Notes under the pieces: generated by a model | What the model saw: only the letters and a program-made list of their open reading frames with translations | Databases searched by the model: none | Told to the model about the DNA's origin: nothing | NCBI GenBank assembly: GCA_903930665.1 | Contig: CAIYZI010000203.1 | Location: forward strand, 1 to 37,271 | Direction of reading: 5' to 3' | Source of the DNA: an uncultured beta proteobacterium | Lineage (GTDB): Bacteria > Pseudomonadota > Gammaproteobacteria > Burkholderiales > Burkholderiaceae | Length of the DNA: 37,271 nt | Part shown: positions 16,305 to 27,000 of the stretch, piece by piece | How positions within the stretch are numbered: position 1 is the first letter of the stretch | How the letters are laid out: each line of letters begins with the position of its first letter | Made by a program: the position numbers and the translations under genes

Positions 16305-17087
16305 ATGGCCACCGGAACAATCATTGACATTGCCAACCGCTCCCTAGGAAGTATTGGCGCAAGAGCGCAAATTCAGTCTTTTAACGAAGGCAGCACGGAA
16401 AGTAATGCTGTAAATACTTTCTTCCAAAGTACGTTTGAGAGTCTTGCGCGTTCAGCTAAATGGAACTGCCTCAAACGCCAAGCGGCCCTTAGTCTCGTTG
16501 CATCGGCTCCCGGAACTCCAACCAATCCTCAGGGGCTTATTACCCCATACCCGGATAATCCGTGGCTCTACAGTTATCTGGTGCCATCCGATAGCCTGTT
16601 TATCCGACAGCTTGTGCCTCCGCGCCCACAACTGCAAAACGGCAGCGGTACGCCTATTTTTCCGACCAATAACTATGTCGGTTGGCAAAATGGCAAACGC
16701 TATCAAATACCTTTCGAAGTTGGCTACGGTGTCGATGCAAATAATAATCCTGCGGAGATCATTAACACCAATCTCGGCGGTGCTTTAGCAATTTACACGG
16801 TCAATCAACCTAACCCGCAATTTTGGGATAGTTTGTTTCAGCAAGCTATGGTTGCGTCTTTGGCAGTGTTTTTATCGGCCTCTGTTTCTGGTGATAAAGC
16901 TTTGACGCAGATGTCGCGCCAGAATGCTGATGCTTTAATTATGACGGCACGATCTATGGATGCCAATGAAGGCACAATCACACAAGATCATGTCCCTGAT
17001 TGGATAGCGAGACGCAGCGGAGAAAGTGGCCCGTGGGATGTTGCCTATAATAACGGGCCTTGTTCCGAAATGCCTTGGCCTGTGTGA
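16305..17087 (+). CDS. Tail tubular protein A-like (T7 gp11-like adaptor)
   Basis: IIDIANRSLGSIGARAQIQSFNEGSTESNAVNTFFQSTFESLARSAKWNCLKRQ typical gp11/gatekeeper N-terminus. Confidence 0.8.
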   Translation: MATGTIIDIANRSLGSIGARAQIQSFNEGSTESNAVNTFFQSTFESLARSAKWNCLKRQAALSLVASAPGTPTNPQGLITPYPDNPWLYSYLVPSDSLFIRQLVPPRPQLQNGSGTPIFPTNNYVGWQNGKRYQIPFEVGYGVDANNNPAEIINTNLGGALAIYTVNQPNPQFWDSLFQQAMVASLAVFLSASVSGDKALTQMSRQNADALIMTARSMDANEGTITQDHVPDWIARRSGESGPWDVAYNNGPCSEMPWPV

Positions 17088-17090
17088 TAC

Positions 17091-20000
17091 ATGGCCGAGC
17101 AAACAACCATCCAAGAAGCGTTTATTTCGGGTGAACTTTCACCCGCTCTTTGGGGCCGTTGTTCAAACGACAAATACAAATTCGGCGCATCGACCATGCG
17201 TAATGGATTTTGTAATTTTCAAGGTGGTTACGCCTCACGCGCCGGAACTGCGTATGTCGGCACATGTAAACAGGGCAATCCTATCGGTGGCGCAACCGTC
17301 AATAATGTTTCAGGCGGCACACCTGTAAATTCAGGCCCACCACGTCCCATACCTTTCGCATTTAATGTGCAGCAGCAATATGATCTTGAGTTCGGCGATT
17401 ATTATATGCGCATCGTTTATCGCGGTGCTTATGTCACGGAAACCGGACAGAATGTAACGTCCATCACGCAAGCTGATCCTGGTGTTATCACTATAAACGC
17501 GCACGGATACTCAAACGGCGATTGGGTTTACGGATCAGGCATAGGAGGCATGACAGCATTTAATGGTCTAACGTTCGTTGTGCAAAATGCGACGACCAAT
17601 ACATTTACGCTAACCGATTTATTCGGAAATGTGATTGATACGATTACTTTTCCTGAGTTTACTTCGGGCGGAACTTTTGCCCGCATTTACACCGTCACAA
17701 CCCCTTATGCTGCTGTGGATTTGCCTTACCTAAAATTTACCCAGTCAGCCGATGAAATGAGCTTAACATGCTGGAACCAATCAACGCTGACGGAATATCC
17801 TCCTTACGATCTGGTGAGAAACGGAAATACGAACTGGACGTTTACAGCCACAAGTTTCGCGGAACAAATCAGCCCACCAACGAATGTAACTGGATCGGTG
17901 CAAAGTTCGGTTAGTTCCCTTCAGACTTGGTACTCCTATGTCGTAACGGCAATTGATGCAGCAACAGGATCAGAAAGCATAGCTTCCTCAATCATTAATT
18001 TGAAAAACAATGATATATCGGTAAATGAAGGATCAAATACAATAACGTGGAGTCCTGTTGCCGGAGCGCAAAGTTATAATATCTATGCGGCAACGCCTTA
18101 TTACAGTTCGGATGGTTCAGAAAGAATCCAAATTGGCGTTCCCTATGGCTACCTTGGGTCAGCACTTGGCACATCGTTCGTTGATAGCAACATTACTCCT
18201 GATTTTACGACGACACCTCCCTTACATGCAAATCCTTTTGCCAGAGGTGCTATTACGGAAGTTCCCGTAACATCTGCCGGAAGCGGCTTATCACAAGCCA
18301 CGATTGGCTATACCGTAAATACATCAACGGGGTCAGGATTTGTCGGATACCCTATTGTTTTGAATGGTGGACTGAACGGTTTTTATATCGCAGAACCCGG
18401 ACAGAATTTTGTTCTTGGAGATTCTATAACAATCACAAGCAGTGGGGCCATAGCGGCGACGGGTAGTTATACCTTCAGTGCCAATCCCACAAATGGACAA
18501 ACGATCATATTGAATGGCGTGACATGGACATTTGTTACAAGCGGGGCCAGTGGCACTCAGACAAATATCAAAAGTACCGCACAAGCAACAATATATCAGC
18601 TTGTCGCTGATCTAACTAATTCAGGAAATTCAAGCATCAATGTTGCCAATTATTCCGCTTCTGGTCTTGTGGTCAACATTACTTATGGTACGGCCGGAAC
18701 GGTCGGTAACAGTTATACGTTAGCTGTTGGAACCTATGGCGGCACTATAAGTGCTGCGACGTTGTTGGGCGGTGCGGCGGGCGGTAGTTCTGGTGGCGCA
18801 ACTGTATCCATCATTCTTGGGCCGGAAACAGGTACATATCCGGGTGTTGCTGCTTATTTTCAGGAACGCCGCGTCTATGCCAATACGCAAAATAATCCCG
18901 ATACCTATTATATGTCCCAACCCGGTGCCTATAACAATATGGATGCTTCAATCCCGACTGTGGATAGCGATGCCATCACCGGAACGCCATGGGGTCAGCA
19001 GGTGGACGGCATACAGTTTATGACGCCGATGCCGGGTGGTATGGTTCTTTTTACAGGCAGTGGTGGTTGGCAGTTGAGCGGTGGAAACACGATTGCAATT
19101 ACACCTGCCGATCAAGACGCACAGCCGCAAACCCGTTATGGTTGTTCTTCGACGGTTCCACCTATTCCCGTCAATTTTCATATTCTGTTTGTGCGTGAGA
19201 GTGACGGCGTTGTTTACGATCTGGTTTATAACTTTTTTGCCAACATTTATACGGGCAGCGATCTTACGGTTTATTCAAGCCATCTGTTTCAGGGCTATAA
19301 AATTGTTCAATGGGCTTATGCCGAAAAACCATACAAGATTGTCTGGGCGGTGCGTAACGATGGGGCATTGCTTTCACTTACTTATATTGCCGAACAGCAA
19401 GAGCAGGGATGGGCGCGGCATGATACCAATGGCCTTTATATAGGGGTGTGCTCAATTCAGGAACCGCCCATCGATGCCGTTTATGTTATTGTCCAGCGTT
19501 ATGTCAATGGATACTGGCTCTACTACCATGAGCGTTTTGACAACAGAATATGGGCGAATGTTGAAGATTGTTTTTGTGTCGATGCTGGTTTGACCTATCC
19601 AATGACTTATCCTGACGCCACACTCTATCCAGCGGCTGCCAATGGCACATCGAATATCACCAGAACTTTAACCATCGAAGGCGGAACAGGCTACACAAAT
19701 CCCGTAGCGCAGGCAGTTGATTCAACTGGTTCTGGAGTAGGTGCTACTTTTATGGTAAGCCTATCCGGCACATCAATTTTGAATGTCACGCCCATAGATA
19801 ATGGGCAGAATTACACGCCGGGTTATACCAACATTGTTATCACCGATCCTACGGGAACCGGGGCCAGTGTCAATCCTATCATTACCAATTATGTAAATTT
19901 CACGGCTTCATCAAATGTGTTTACGTCCGGTATGGTTGGTGATGTTCTGCGCGTTGGCAATGGCAGGGCGACTATCGTTAGCCAAACGGGAACCGCTTGC

Positions 20001-20615
20001 GTAGCGGATATAACAATCCCCATTACAGATACAATCCCGAATGATCCGACAAATACGCCTGTGCCTGCCGTGTCTGGTACATGGTCAGTTTCCACGCCAA
20101 CAACGATTGTAACGGGGCTTAACCATCTTGAGGGACTAACGGTAACGGGATTGGCGGATGGCGGCGTGATTAATCAGGCTGTTGTTTCTAATGGTCAAAT
20201 TACGTTGCCGGTCACTGCTTCGCAAATCACGGTAGGATTGCCTTTCCTGCCGCAGTTGCAGACGCTAAAACTGGATTTCCCTTCTCAAACTGGTACGACA
20301 CAAACAAAGCGTAAAAACATTCCTTCTGTAGGTGTGCGCGTCCATGATAGTCGCGGCTTTAGTGTGGGACGTAATCAACCAGATGCATCCGCACAACCGG
20401 GACAAATTAATATCCCTTGGACAGGTATGGTGCAGGTCAAGGAACTCAATCAAAATATTCCCATGGGGCAACCTATCCCGTTGGCTACCGATGATTTCTT
20501 TATCAATATCGGGCCAGATTGGAATGAAAAAGGACAGGTGGCTTTTCAACAATCGTACCCATTGCCAATGAACATTGATGCCGAAGTAAGTTATTCTTCG
20601 GGTGGTGATACATGA
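17091..20615 (+). CDS. Tail tubular protein B-like (T7 gp12-like nozzle) with inserted beta domains
   Basis: FISGELSPALWGRCSNDKYKFGASTMRNGFCNFQGGYASRAGTAYVG; FQERRVYANTQNNPDTYYMSQPGAYNNMD; IVWAVRNDGALLSLTYIAEQQEQGWARHD. Confidence 0.88.
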   Translation: MAEQTTIQEAFISGELSPALWGRCSNDKYKFGASTMRNGFCNFQGGYASRAGTAYVGTCKQGNPIGGATVNNVSGGTPVNSGPPRPIPFAFNVQQQYDLEFGDYYMRIVYRGAYVTETGQNVTSITQADPGVITINAHGYSNGDWVYGSGIGGMTAFNGLTFVVQNATTNTFTLTDLFGNVIDTITFPEFTSGGTFARIYTVTTPYAAVDLPYLKFTQSADEMSLTCWNQSTLTEYPPYDLVRNGNTNWTFTATSFAEQISPPTNVTGSVQSSVSSLQTWYSYVVTAIDAATGSESIASSIINLKNNDISVNEGSNTITWSPVAGAQSYNIYAATPYYSSDGSERIQIGVPYGYLGSALGTSFVDSNITPDFTTTPPLHANPFARGAITEVPVTSAGSGLSQATIGYTVNTSTGSGFVGYPIVLNGGLNGFYIAEPGQNFVLGDSITITSSGAIAATGSYTFSANPTNGQTIILNGVTWTFVTSGASGTQTNIKSTAQATIYQLVADLTNSGNSSINVANYSASGLVVNITYGTAGTVGNSYTLAVGTYGGTISAATLLGGAAGGSSGGATVSIILGPETGTYPGVAAYFQERRVYANTQNNPDTYYMSQPGAYNNMDASIPTVDSDAITGTPWGQQVDGIQFMTPMPGGMVLFTGSGGWQLSGGNTIAITPADQDAQPQTRYGCSSTVPPIPVNFHILFVRESDGVVYDLVYNFFANIYTGSDLTVYSSHLFQGYKIVQWAYAEKPYKIVWAVRNDGALLSLTYIAEQQEQGWARHDTNGLYIGVCSIQEPPIDAVYVIVQRYVNGYWLYYHERFDNRIWANVEDCFCVDAGLTYPMTYPDATLYPAAANGTSNITRTLTIEGGTGYTNPVAQAVDSTGSGVGATFMVSLSGTSILNVTPIDNGQNYTPGYTNIVITDPTGTGASVNPIITNYVNFTASSNVFTSGMVGDVLRVGNGRATIVSQTGTACVADITIPITDTIPNDPTNTPVPAVSGTWSVSTPTTIVTGLNHLEGLTVTGLADGGVINQAVVSNGQITLPVTASQITVGLPFLPQLQTLKLDFPSQTGTTQTKRKNIPSVGVRVHDSRGFSVGRNQPDASAQPGQINIPWTGMVQVKELNQNIPMGQPIPLATDDFFINIGPDWNEKGQVAFQQSYPLPMNIDAEVSYSSGGDT

Positions 20616-21073
20616 CCAACATTATCATCACAGAAGCTACTCTCTCCCATGTTCAAGAATTAGGGCGCACGATGAACATAGAACATATGATGGAATACGA
20701 AGGCATAGGCCTTAAAGCGCATCGTTCGTTGTGGCGATCATGGAAAAAGAGCATGTTACGCAAAACAGCAATTATTGATGGGGAGATTGCTGCATGTTGG
20801 GGCGTTTCCGGTTCGTTACTTGGCGTTTTAGGGAAGCCTTGGCTCGTGACAAATTCTATTGCAAGAGGCGTAAATCCGCATGTTTATGCGCGTATTTACC
20901 GCGCTGAAGTAAAAGAAATGCTTAAAATTTGGCCTGTTTTAGAGAATTGGGTGGACAATTCCTACATAGGGGCTGTTAAACTTTTGAAACTATCCGGTTT
21001 TGAATTGGACGAACCCGTTCCTCTTGGTAAGATGAAACGGATGTATAGTCGTTTCTACAAGAAGGTGTCCTAA
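20612..21073 (+). CDS. Internal virion protein gp13-like (GNAT-like fold)
   Basis: IITEATLSHVQELGRTMNIEHMMEYEGIGLKAHRSLWRSWKKS...WVDNSYIGAVKLLKLSGFELDEPVPLG; order gp12-gp13-gp14. Confidence 0.7.
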   Translation: MTNIIITEATLSHVQELGRTMNIEHMMEYEGIGLKAHRSLWRSWKKSMLRKTAIIDGEIAACWGVSGSLLGVLGKPWLVTNSIARGVNPHVYARIYRAEVKEMLKIWPVLENWVDNSYIGAVKLLKLSGFELDEPVPLGKMKRMYSRFYKKVS

Positions 21074-21724
21074 ATGGATTTGTCCAACGCGCAAACTTTG
21101 ATGGATGGAAGTGCTGCGGTTGGTGCTGCCGGTTCACTTCAACAGGGCTTTGCTGGTCGCGGTGCCGCGCTTTATAATTCCAAGATTGCAGAACAAAATG
21201 CCGCTCTTGCAACCCAGAATGCGGAATGGACGGCGGCTGAAGGTGAACAGAAAGCAGGTATAGCCGGATTGCAGACGCGAGCTACGGTTGGCGCGCAGAA
21301 GGCAGGTCAGGCTGGCAACAACGTCGATGTCAATAGCGGATCGGCAGCAGCAGTACGCCAAGGAACCGCCGAAGCCGGGCAGCTTAACCAGATGAACATC
21401 CGTTCGAATGCAGCGCGGCAGGCTTACGGGTTTGAAGTTCAATCGGCTGGCGATATGGCGCAATCGAGGCTGGATAAATCGCAAGCTGGCAATGACGTGG
21501 TGGCGGGGTTAACAAATGCGCTTACGAGTGGGTTAAAGGGCGGTGCGCTGGCTGCTGAGTTTGGTGGCGGTGGTGATAATTATCTTGATTCATCAACACA
21601 AACATCACGCGCTGCCGCTGTAGCCGAAGATGTTACCAATGATGGAGGTCAATATCTTGCATCGACTCCAACATCAAACTGGAAACCCTACATGAGCAAC
21701 AATTCCGGCACTTTAACGTCCTGA
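21074..21724 (+). CDS. Internal virion protein gp14-like
   Basis: Ala/Gln-rich; GRGAALYNSKIAEQNAALATQNAEWTAAEG...GNNVDVNSGSAAAVRQGTAEAGQLNQMNIRSNAARQAYGFE. Confidence 0.7.
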   Translation: MDLSNAQTLMDGSAAVGAAGSLQQGFAGRGAALYNSKIAEQNAALATQNAEWTAAEGEQKAGIAGLQTRATVGAQKAGQAGNNVDVNSGSAAAVRQGTAEAGQLNQMNIRSNAARQAYGFEVQSAGDMAQSRLDKSQAGNDVVAGLTNALTSGLKGGALAAEFGGGGDNYLDSSTQTSRAAAVAEDVTNDGGQYLASTPTSNWKPYMSNNSGTLTS

Positions 21725-21731
21725 GAGAATT

Positions 21732-24062
21732 ATGGCACCCCCGATTTCAGCCCAAGTTCCAGACGCTAATCCTTACGGTACGTCACAAGGCGTTACCCCG
21801 GCAGAAGGGGTGCCGAATGACGAACTGCGCACTCATGCCTCGCCTGAGGATTTCGGCGGTCAGGTTGGAGCTGCGGTTTCGAAGTTGGGGGATACGGGCG
21901 TTGATATTGGGCAACATTACGCACAGATGGCAGCGCAAGCTCATGCCGATGATATTATTTCAAATCAACTTGTTCCGGCAACGACTAAAATATCAAGCGA
22001 TTATTATCAACTTAAAGGAAAGGCCGCTGTTGATGCCTATCAGCCAACAGTAGATGCTCTAAATCAGGTTCAGCAAAATGCGGTAAAAGACTTGCCTCCG
22101 TATCAGCAAAATCTTGTTCGTTCATTTTCGATTAGGCATATCACTAATTTGCAAGACGGTTTAATGCGTCATCAAGATGATCAAATGAATCAATATGAGA
22201 AAAATTCATCGGATGCTTTTATCGGAGCGCAAGGTGATATAGCGGTAACGGCTGGCAGCAATCCATATGTTGTTAATCAATCCATACAATCAGCCGTTGG
22301 TAAATCTACATTATATGCTGTTCACAATGAGGGAATTGATCCGAATGATCCGCAAGGTAAGGCCATTATTGATGAACGTTCAAGGCAAGTAACTGGACAG
22401 ATCACGCAAAAGGTAGTTGAGGCCAGTATCTTGCGTGGGGATATAAATTTTGCCAATAGTATCTATCAGAAAAACAAAGACAGTATCGGCGGTGCGCAAC
22501 AAGTTGAGATTGAAAAAAATCTCCATGCCGAAAACCAGAAATATACTGATCAAGGCAATGTAGCTGCGATTATGAGTGGATCACCAATGCCTCCACCTGC
22601 ATTGGGCGGAATGCAATCGGTTGATGTGAAAGCTGGCGTTGTGAAAGCTGCGCAATCTCGCAATCTTGATCCGAATGTAGCTTTAATGATTACTGGTTTA
22701 GAATCATCATTTGGTCACGATGGCAATCCCAATGTTGGAAACGTAAAGGATCTGCCAACAAAAACAGTGGAAGATGGATTTAATAATCAGGCCATCAAAC
22801 AGGATGAAGCTACCAAAGTAGCCAACAAAATGTTTAATGGTGCCGCTACACCTGCGCAGATTTATACCGTGTATCAGCAAGGAGTTGGTGGAGGGCCAGC
22901 TTTATTAAAAGCAGCGCAAGAAACGCCAAATGCAAAAGCCGTTGATGTCCTGTCTCAATTTAACACCAAAGACGAACCAAATTACGCCTACAAAGCTTTG
23001 ATCGGAAATGGTGGAAACGCCACTATGACGGCTAAACAATTTACCGATATGATACAGGCAAAATGCGATAATATGTATGGTTATGTAGCATGCAATACGG
23101 CTGCACCAAATGGCGGTCAAAAAGATTTGGCGCAAGCTTTTATTCAGCCGCATCAAGAATCTGGCGTTACCATGCAGCCAACATCTAATCCGCTAGATGC
23201 GTTGAAACAATTTGAGGATAATTCCGCTACTTATTACGCAAGAGCTAATGCTTTGCCGACAATAGATTCCGTGAATGGAGCAAAAAAAGGTTTGGATGAA
23301 CAAAGGGCTTCACTTACAAAGCTTGCCGATGATTATAAAAACAGTCAGTCCGCTAAGATACATGACGTAACATCCTTGCCTGATTTCTATTCTTTGAATG
23401 ATCCCCGCATAACACAGGAAATGCGTACATTCATGGGACGTGATGATGCCGCTATGAAATCGGCAAACGAAATGGCTAAGATTAATCGTGAAGCTGCGGG
23501 AAAGCCTGACCCAACGAAATACGGTTCAAATTATGCGCAAGTTCAAGAGGATATTGTTAACCACAAACTCACGACATATTCGCAGCTCAACGATTACATG
23601 TCTAAAGGGATGCTTAATGGTGATGGGGTTAAACAAGCTAGAAAAGATATTGACGATGAATATAATATTAAGGAAAGAAAGGCGGCAGCTTATGCAATTA
23701 TAAAAGCTCAGACTTTGGGTTATTCTGATAATAAAGGCGAGGCCGCTGTTAAACTAAATACGGTTATGTCGATGCTGCCACAATTAGCATCAGATAAGGA
23801 TCAAGCTGGAATTTCTCCAATTGATTATTATGATCCTAAAAATAAGGAATTTATCGGTAATGCCGTAAAAGATATATCTGTTCCAAAAGCACAAAGTATC
23901 ATTGAGAGTGCCACGCAAGCACCTAAAGTAAGAGGCGTTGATGATGTATTGTATGACGCTTCAAAAGTTCAAAATGATCCAGTAAAATTGCAGAAGTATA
24001 TGGAAGAAGCTAAATCGCTTGGTTGGAAACCGAAACCGCAAGTTCCAGTGGAAACTAAGTAA
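21732..24062 (+). CDS. Internal virion protein with lytic transglycosylase-like domain
   Basis: VVKAAQSRNLDPNVALMITGLESSFGHDGNPNVGN...IYTVYQQGVGGGPALLKAA lysozyme-like fold pattern; position equivalent to gp15. Confidence 0.75.
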   Translation: MAPPISAQVPDANPYGTSQGVTPAEGVPNDELRTHASPEDFGGQVGAAVSKLGDTGVDIGQHYAQMAAQAHADDIISNQLVPATTKISSDYYQLKGKAAVDAYQPTVDALNQVQQNAVKDLPPYQQNLVRSFSIRHITNLQDGLMRHQDDQMNQYEKNSSDAFIGAQGDIAVTAGSNPYVVNQSIQSAVGKSTLYAVHNEGIDPNDPQGKAIIDERSRQVTGQITQKVVEASILRGDINFANSIYQKNKDSIGGAQQVEIEKNLHAENQKYTDQGNVAAIMSGSPMPPPALGGMQSVDVKAGVVKAAQSRNLDPNVALMITGLESSFGHDGNPNVGNVKDLPTKTVEDGFNNQAIKQDEATKVANKMFNGAATPAQIYTVYQQGVGGGPALLKAAQETPNAKAVDVLSQFNTKDEPNYAYKALIGNGGNATMTAKQFTDMIQAKCDNMYGYVACNTAAPNGGQKDLAQAFIQPHQESGVTMQPTSNPLDALKQFEDNSATYYARANALPTIDSVNGAKKGLDEQRASLTKLADDYKNSQSAKIHDVTSLPDFYSLNDPRITQEMRTFMGRDDAAMKSANEMAKINREAAGKPDPTKYGSNYAQVQEDIVNHKLTTYSQLNDYMSKGMLNGDGVKQARKDIDDEYNIKERKAAAYAIIKAQTLGYSDNKGEAAVKLNTVMSMLPQLASDKDQAGISPIDYYDPKNKEFIGNAVKDISVPKAQSIIESATQAPKVRGVDDVLYDASKVQNDPVKLQKYMEEAKSLGWKPKPQVPVETK

Positions 24063-27000
24063 TGGACGATCAATCTGCGATTCAGCCAACACAGCCATCA
24101 CAGGACACTCAACAGCCAGTTGCTCGTGATCTTGCGGCAATTCCCGTAACACAACAGCCAACGCCAGTAAATCAACCACAACAGCAGCCTATAGACCAAA
24201 CGCGCAACCTTTCTGCCACTCCGTCTGAATCTAATTCTCAAGTTGCTACGGCGCAGCAAGATCAGCAACAACAATCTGATTTAAGCGCATTTGCTGCCGA
24301 TGCTCAAAAAAGTTCTGAACAAAATAACACCGATCTTGCATCCTTCACGCAAGATATTTCCGCACACATAAATAAGCCGGAAGTGCAAGAGCAATTAGCC
24401 GCTGAACAGAAACCAATTCAGCAACAAGCAGAATTTGATTCTTACAAAGCAACAATGAACGATCAAGATAAACAAGCATTTGATGCGCTTATAAAACTTT
24501 CTCCAAATAATGCCAGAGCCATGATGGAAGTCGGCAAAACTGTTGACGCATTGGGTGGTGCCGCCAAAGATTTATTTACGGGGGTAAGCAATATAGGCGC
24601 ATCAATAAACAATGATGTAATAAATTTGGTTACATCAAAAGTTCCGCTTTATGATGCTTCGGCAAAAGAACAAATTAGTTCCGATTTGAGTCAGTTCAGA
24701 AATTCAAAAACCTATAAAGAAAATGCCGCTAGTTTCTATAATCTTGCAAACGATATTATAAAACCATTCGCTACGGCTTTTGCGCAGAGCGCCTATATGG
24801 ATCAGCTTCGCACAACATTTGAAAACATTCCACCACCCGTTGATGAAAATGGCGTGAGCATAGAAAACCCCATTGAAGTCATGATGAATGCTGGTGCAAC
24901 GCCTATTCAAGTGGCGTTTTCTGTATTGGGTTTTAGTCCTCTCGCTCAACAGATAGGTGAACGAGCCGGAATGAGCAAGGAAGATGCCATTAATTTTGGT
25001 CAGCAAGTTGCACAGATAGGAATGGTAGTCGGAGGTGGTTCTTTTATTAAAACACCTGAGAAAATTACTCGTCTTAATGACGCAAGTGCGACGGGAACAG
25101 AGCAGAAGTATTTTTCTGAACCATTGCGTACACAACCTGATGAAGCAGAAGCCAGAATGAACATAATTGGCATGATAGCTCCAGATCATGAGGTTCCGCC
25201 TATCAATGTGGAGCGCGGTGCTCCTCAAACAATTCATGATGTTGCCAGACAGATAAACCCAGAAGTTTTTTCTAAGTGGGACCCCATAACTGCTCAACTT
25301 CAACGACTTCATACATGGATTGGCGATTTAGCTCAAAAGCGTGATGATAATATATTGAGCGATCCCGAAGTGGTTGCCGCAAAAGGCAAGGTTGATGATC
25401 TGACAAATACCAATAATGAACAGATAAATTCCATATTGGATAAAGTCCATGGTGTTGAAGATAAATTGACCAATAAGCAATCTGAAAAATTGGCCGATTT
25501 ACGTTCTCAAATTGACCAGTCTAAAACAGCATTTGATGATTTTTTGGCCGATAAAAAAATGGCAGATACGCCCGATATGGAAGCCGTCAGAAATCGGATA
25601 ATTGACCTGTCCAAGAAAAGAGAAGGTTTAGCGGATGATGTAAATAAGGCTTATCGTGACGCTGCCGATAAATTTCCTGAAACAAAAACTGTACCAGAAC
25701 CCCAATTCAATTTTTCTAAAGAAAATGTGGAAGCGCATCTTGGCGATGTAATAGGGGAAAAGCCAAATCAGGAACAAACATCTAAAGAGCAAATGAGAAA
25801 TTCAGTGATTGGCGATATTGTTAGCAAACAGATAGCCGCTGGAAGAAGTTTGGAAGAAGCGCAGACGACCGCACATATCACTGCAACCTTTCTGCAAAGC
25901 ATGTCCGACATTTACGGCGGCACAAAGGGAACGATTGCGGATTGGTATAAGAATGAAGGTGCCGATGTTATTAAACAAGGTGAGCGGGTTGCTCAACTTG
26001 CACAAAAGGGAAGTCTGGAACAGAAGGCAAAAGGATCGTACATACCAGCATATATTTCTAATACGGGTAGGGCAATAATTCGTCTAATGAAACGTGCGGA
26101 TGCGTCAACGTTTATTCATGAAAGCGCACATCATTTTCTTGATATTATGGCTAAGTATGCAGCCGAGGAAGGCGCACCGAAGCAACTTGTCGATGATGTT
26201 GCTAAAATCAGGGAATGGCTCGGTAAATCGAAAGGTAATTGGAGCGGTTTTACACGTTCACAGCATGAGTCTTTTGCGCGTGGTGTCGAAAGATACTTCT
26301 TGGAAGGCCATGCTCCTAATGAGGCAATGGCGGATATATTCGCTAAACTGAAAAAGATGCTAACTGATATTTATAAATCAGTTACAAACATACCGGATCA
26401 AAAGGTAGAGATTAATGATGATATTCGAAAGCTTTTTGACCGTATGCTTGGCGGTGGTGATGAAACTATTATAGCGAAAGAACATACGACTGGAAAAGAG
26501 TTTGCCGATTTGCATGAAGCCGACGCCAAAGAAACTGAACCAAAAGACGCTGCCGCTGTTGCCGACAATATAAATGCCGAACGTCAAAAATTAAAGGAGC
26601 AGAACAATGTCACAACGACAGAAAATGCAACAAGTCCAGCAGGAATTGGAGAACCTGCAACAACAGGCTCAGCAGCCGAGCCTTCCGCCACAGAAGGCCG
26701 CATTACTGAACAATCTGGCGAGGTCGGCGCAAGCGGAGTTAAAACTCCGGCAGAAGGCGATGGATTACGACCAGAGCCACGGGCAGTCGATAGAGGAGCA
26801 ACAAGCGAACCAGGCAGGAATGCCGCTGTCAGTGCAACAACAGCCGAAGAACGGGCCGCAGCCGGAACCACACATCCAACCGGAGGCAAGCCCTATTTCC
26901 TAGATGAAAGCAGCAAGCGTTTTCGTTTGGATAAGATTAACGGCACTGAAGATGCTATGGCGGCACTCAATGAATTAGTTGCCAATAACTCAGACATTAT

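Noticed and set aside
24704-25312. 202-aa minus-strand ORF antisense to the ejection protein
   Set aside because: No SD or operon context; composition typical of antisense readthrough of a long coding gene.
26584-26889. 101-aa minus ORF opposite the overprinted candidate
   Set aside because: Openness follows from the GC-rich repetitive sequence; no SD; the + strand embedded ORF has a far better start signal.
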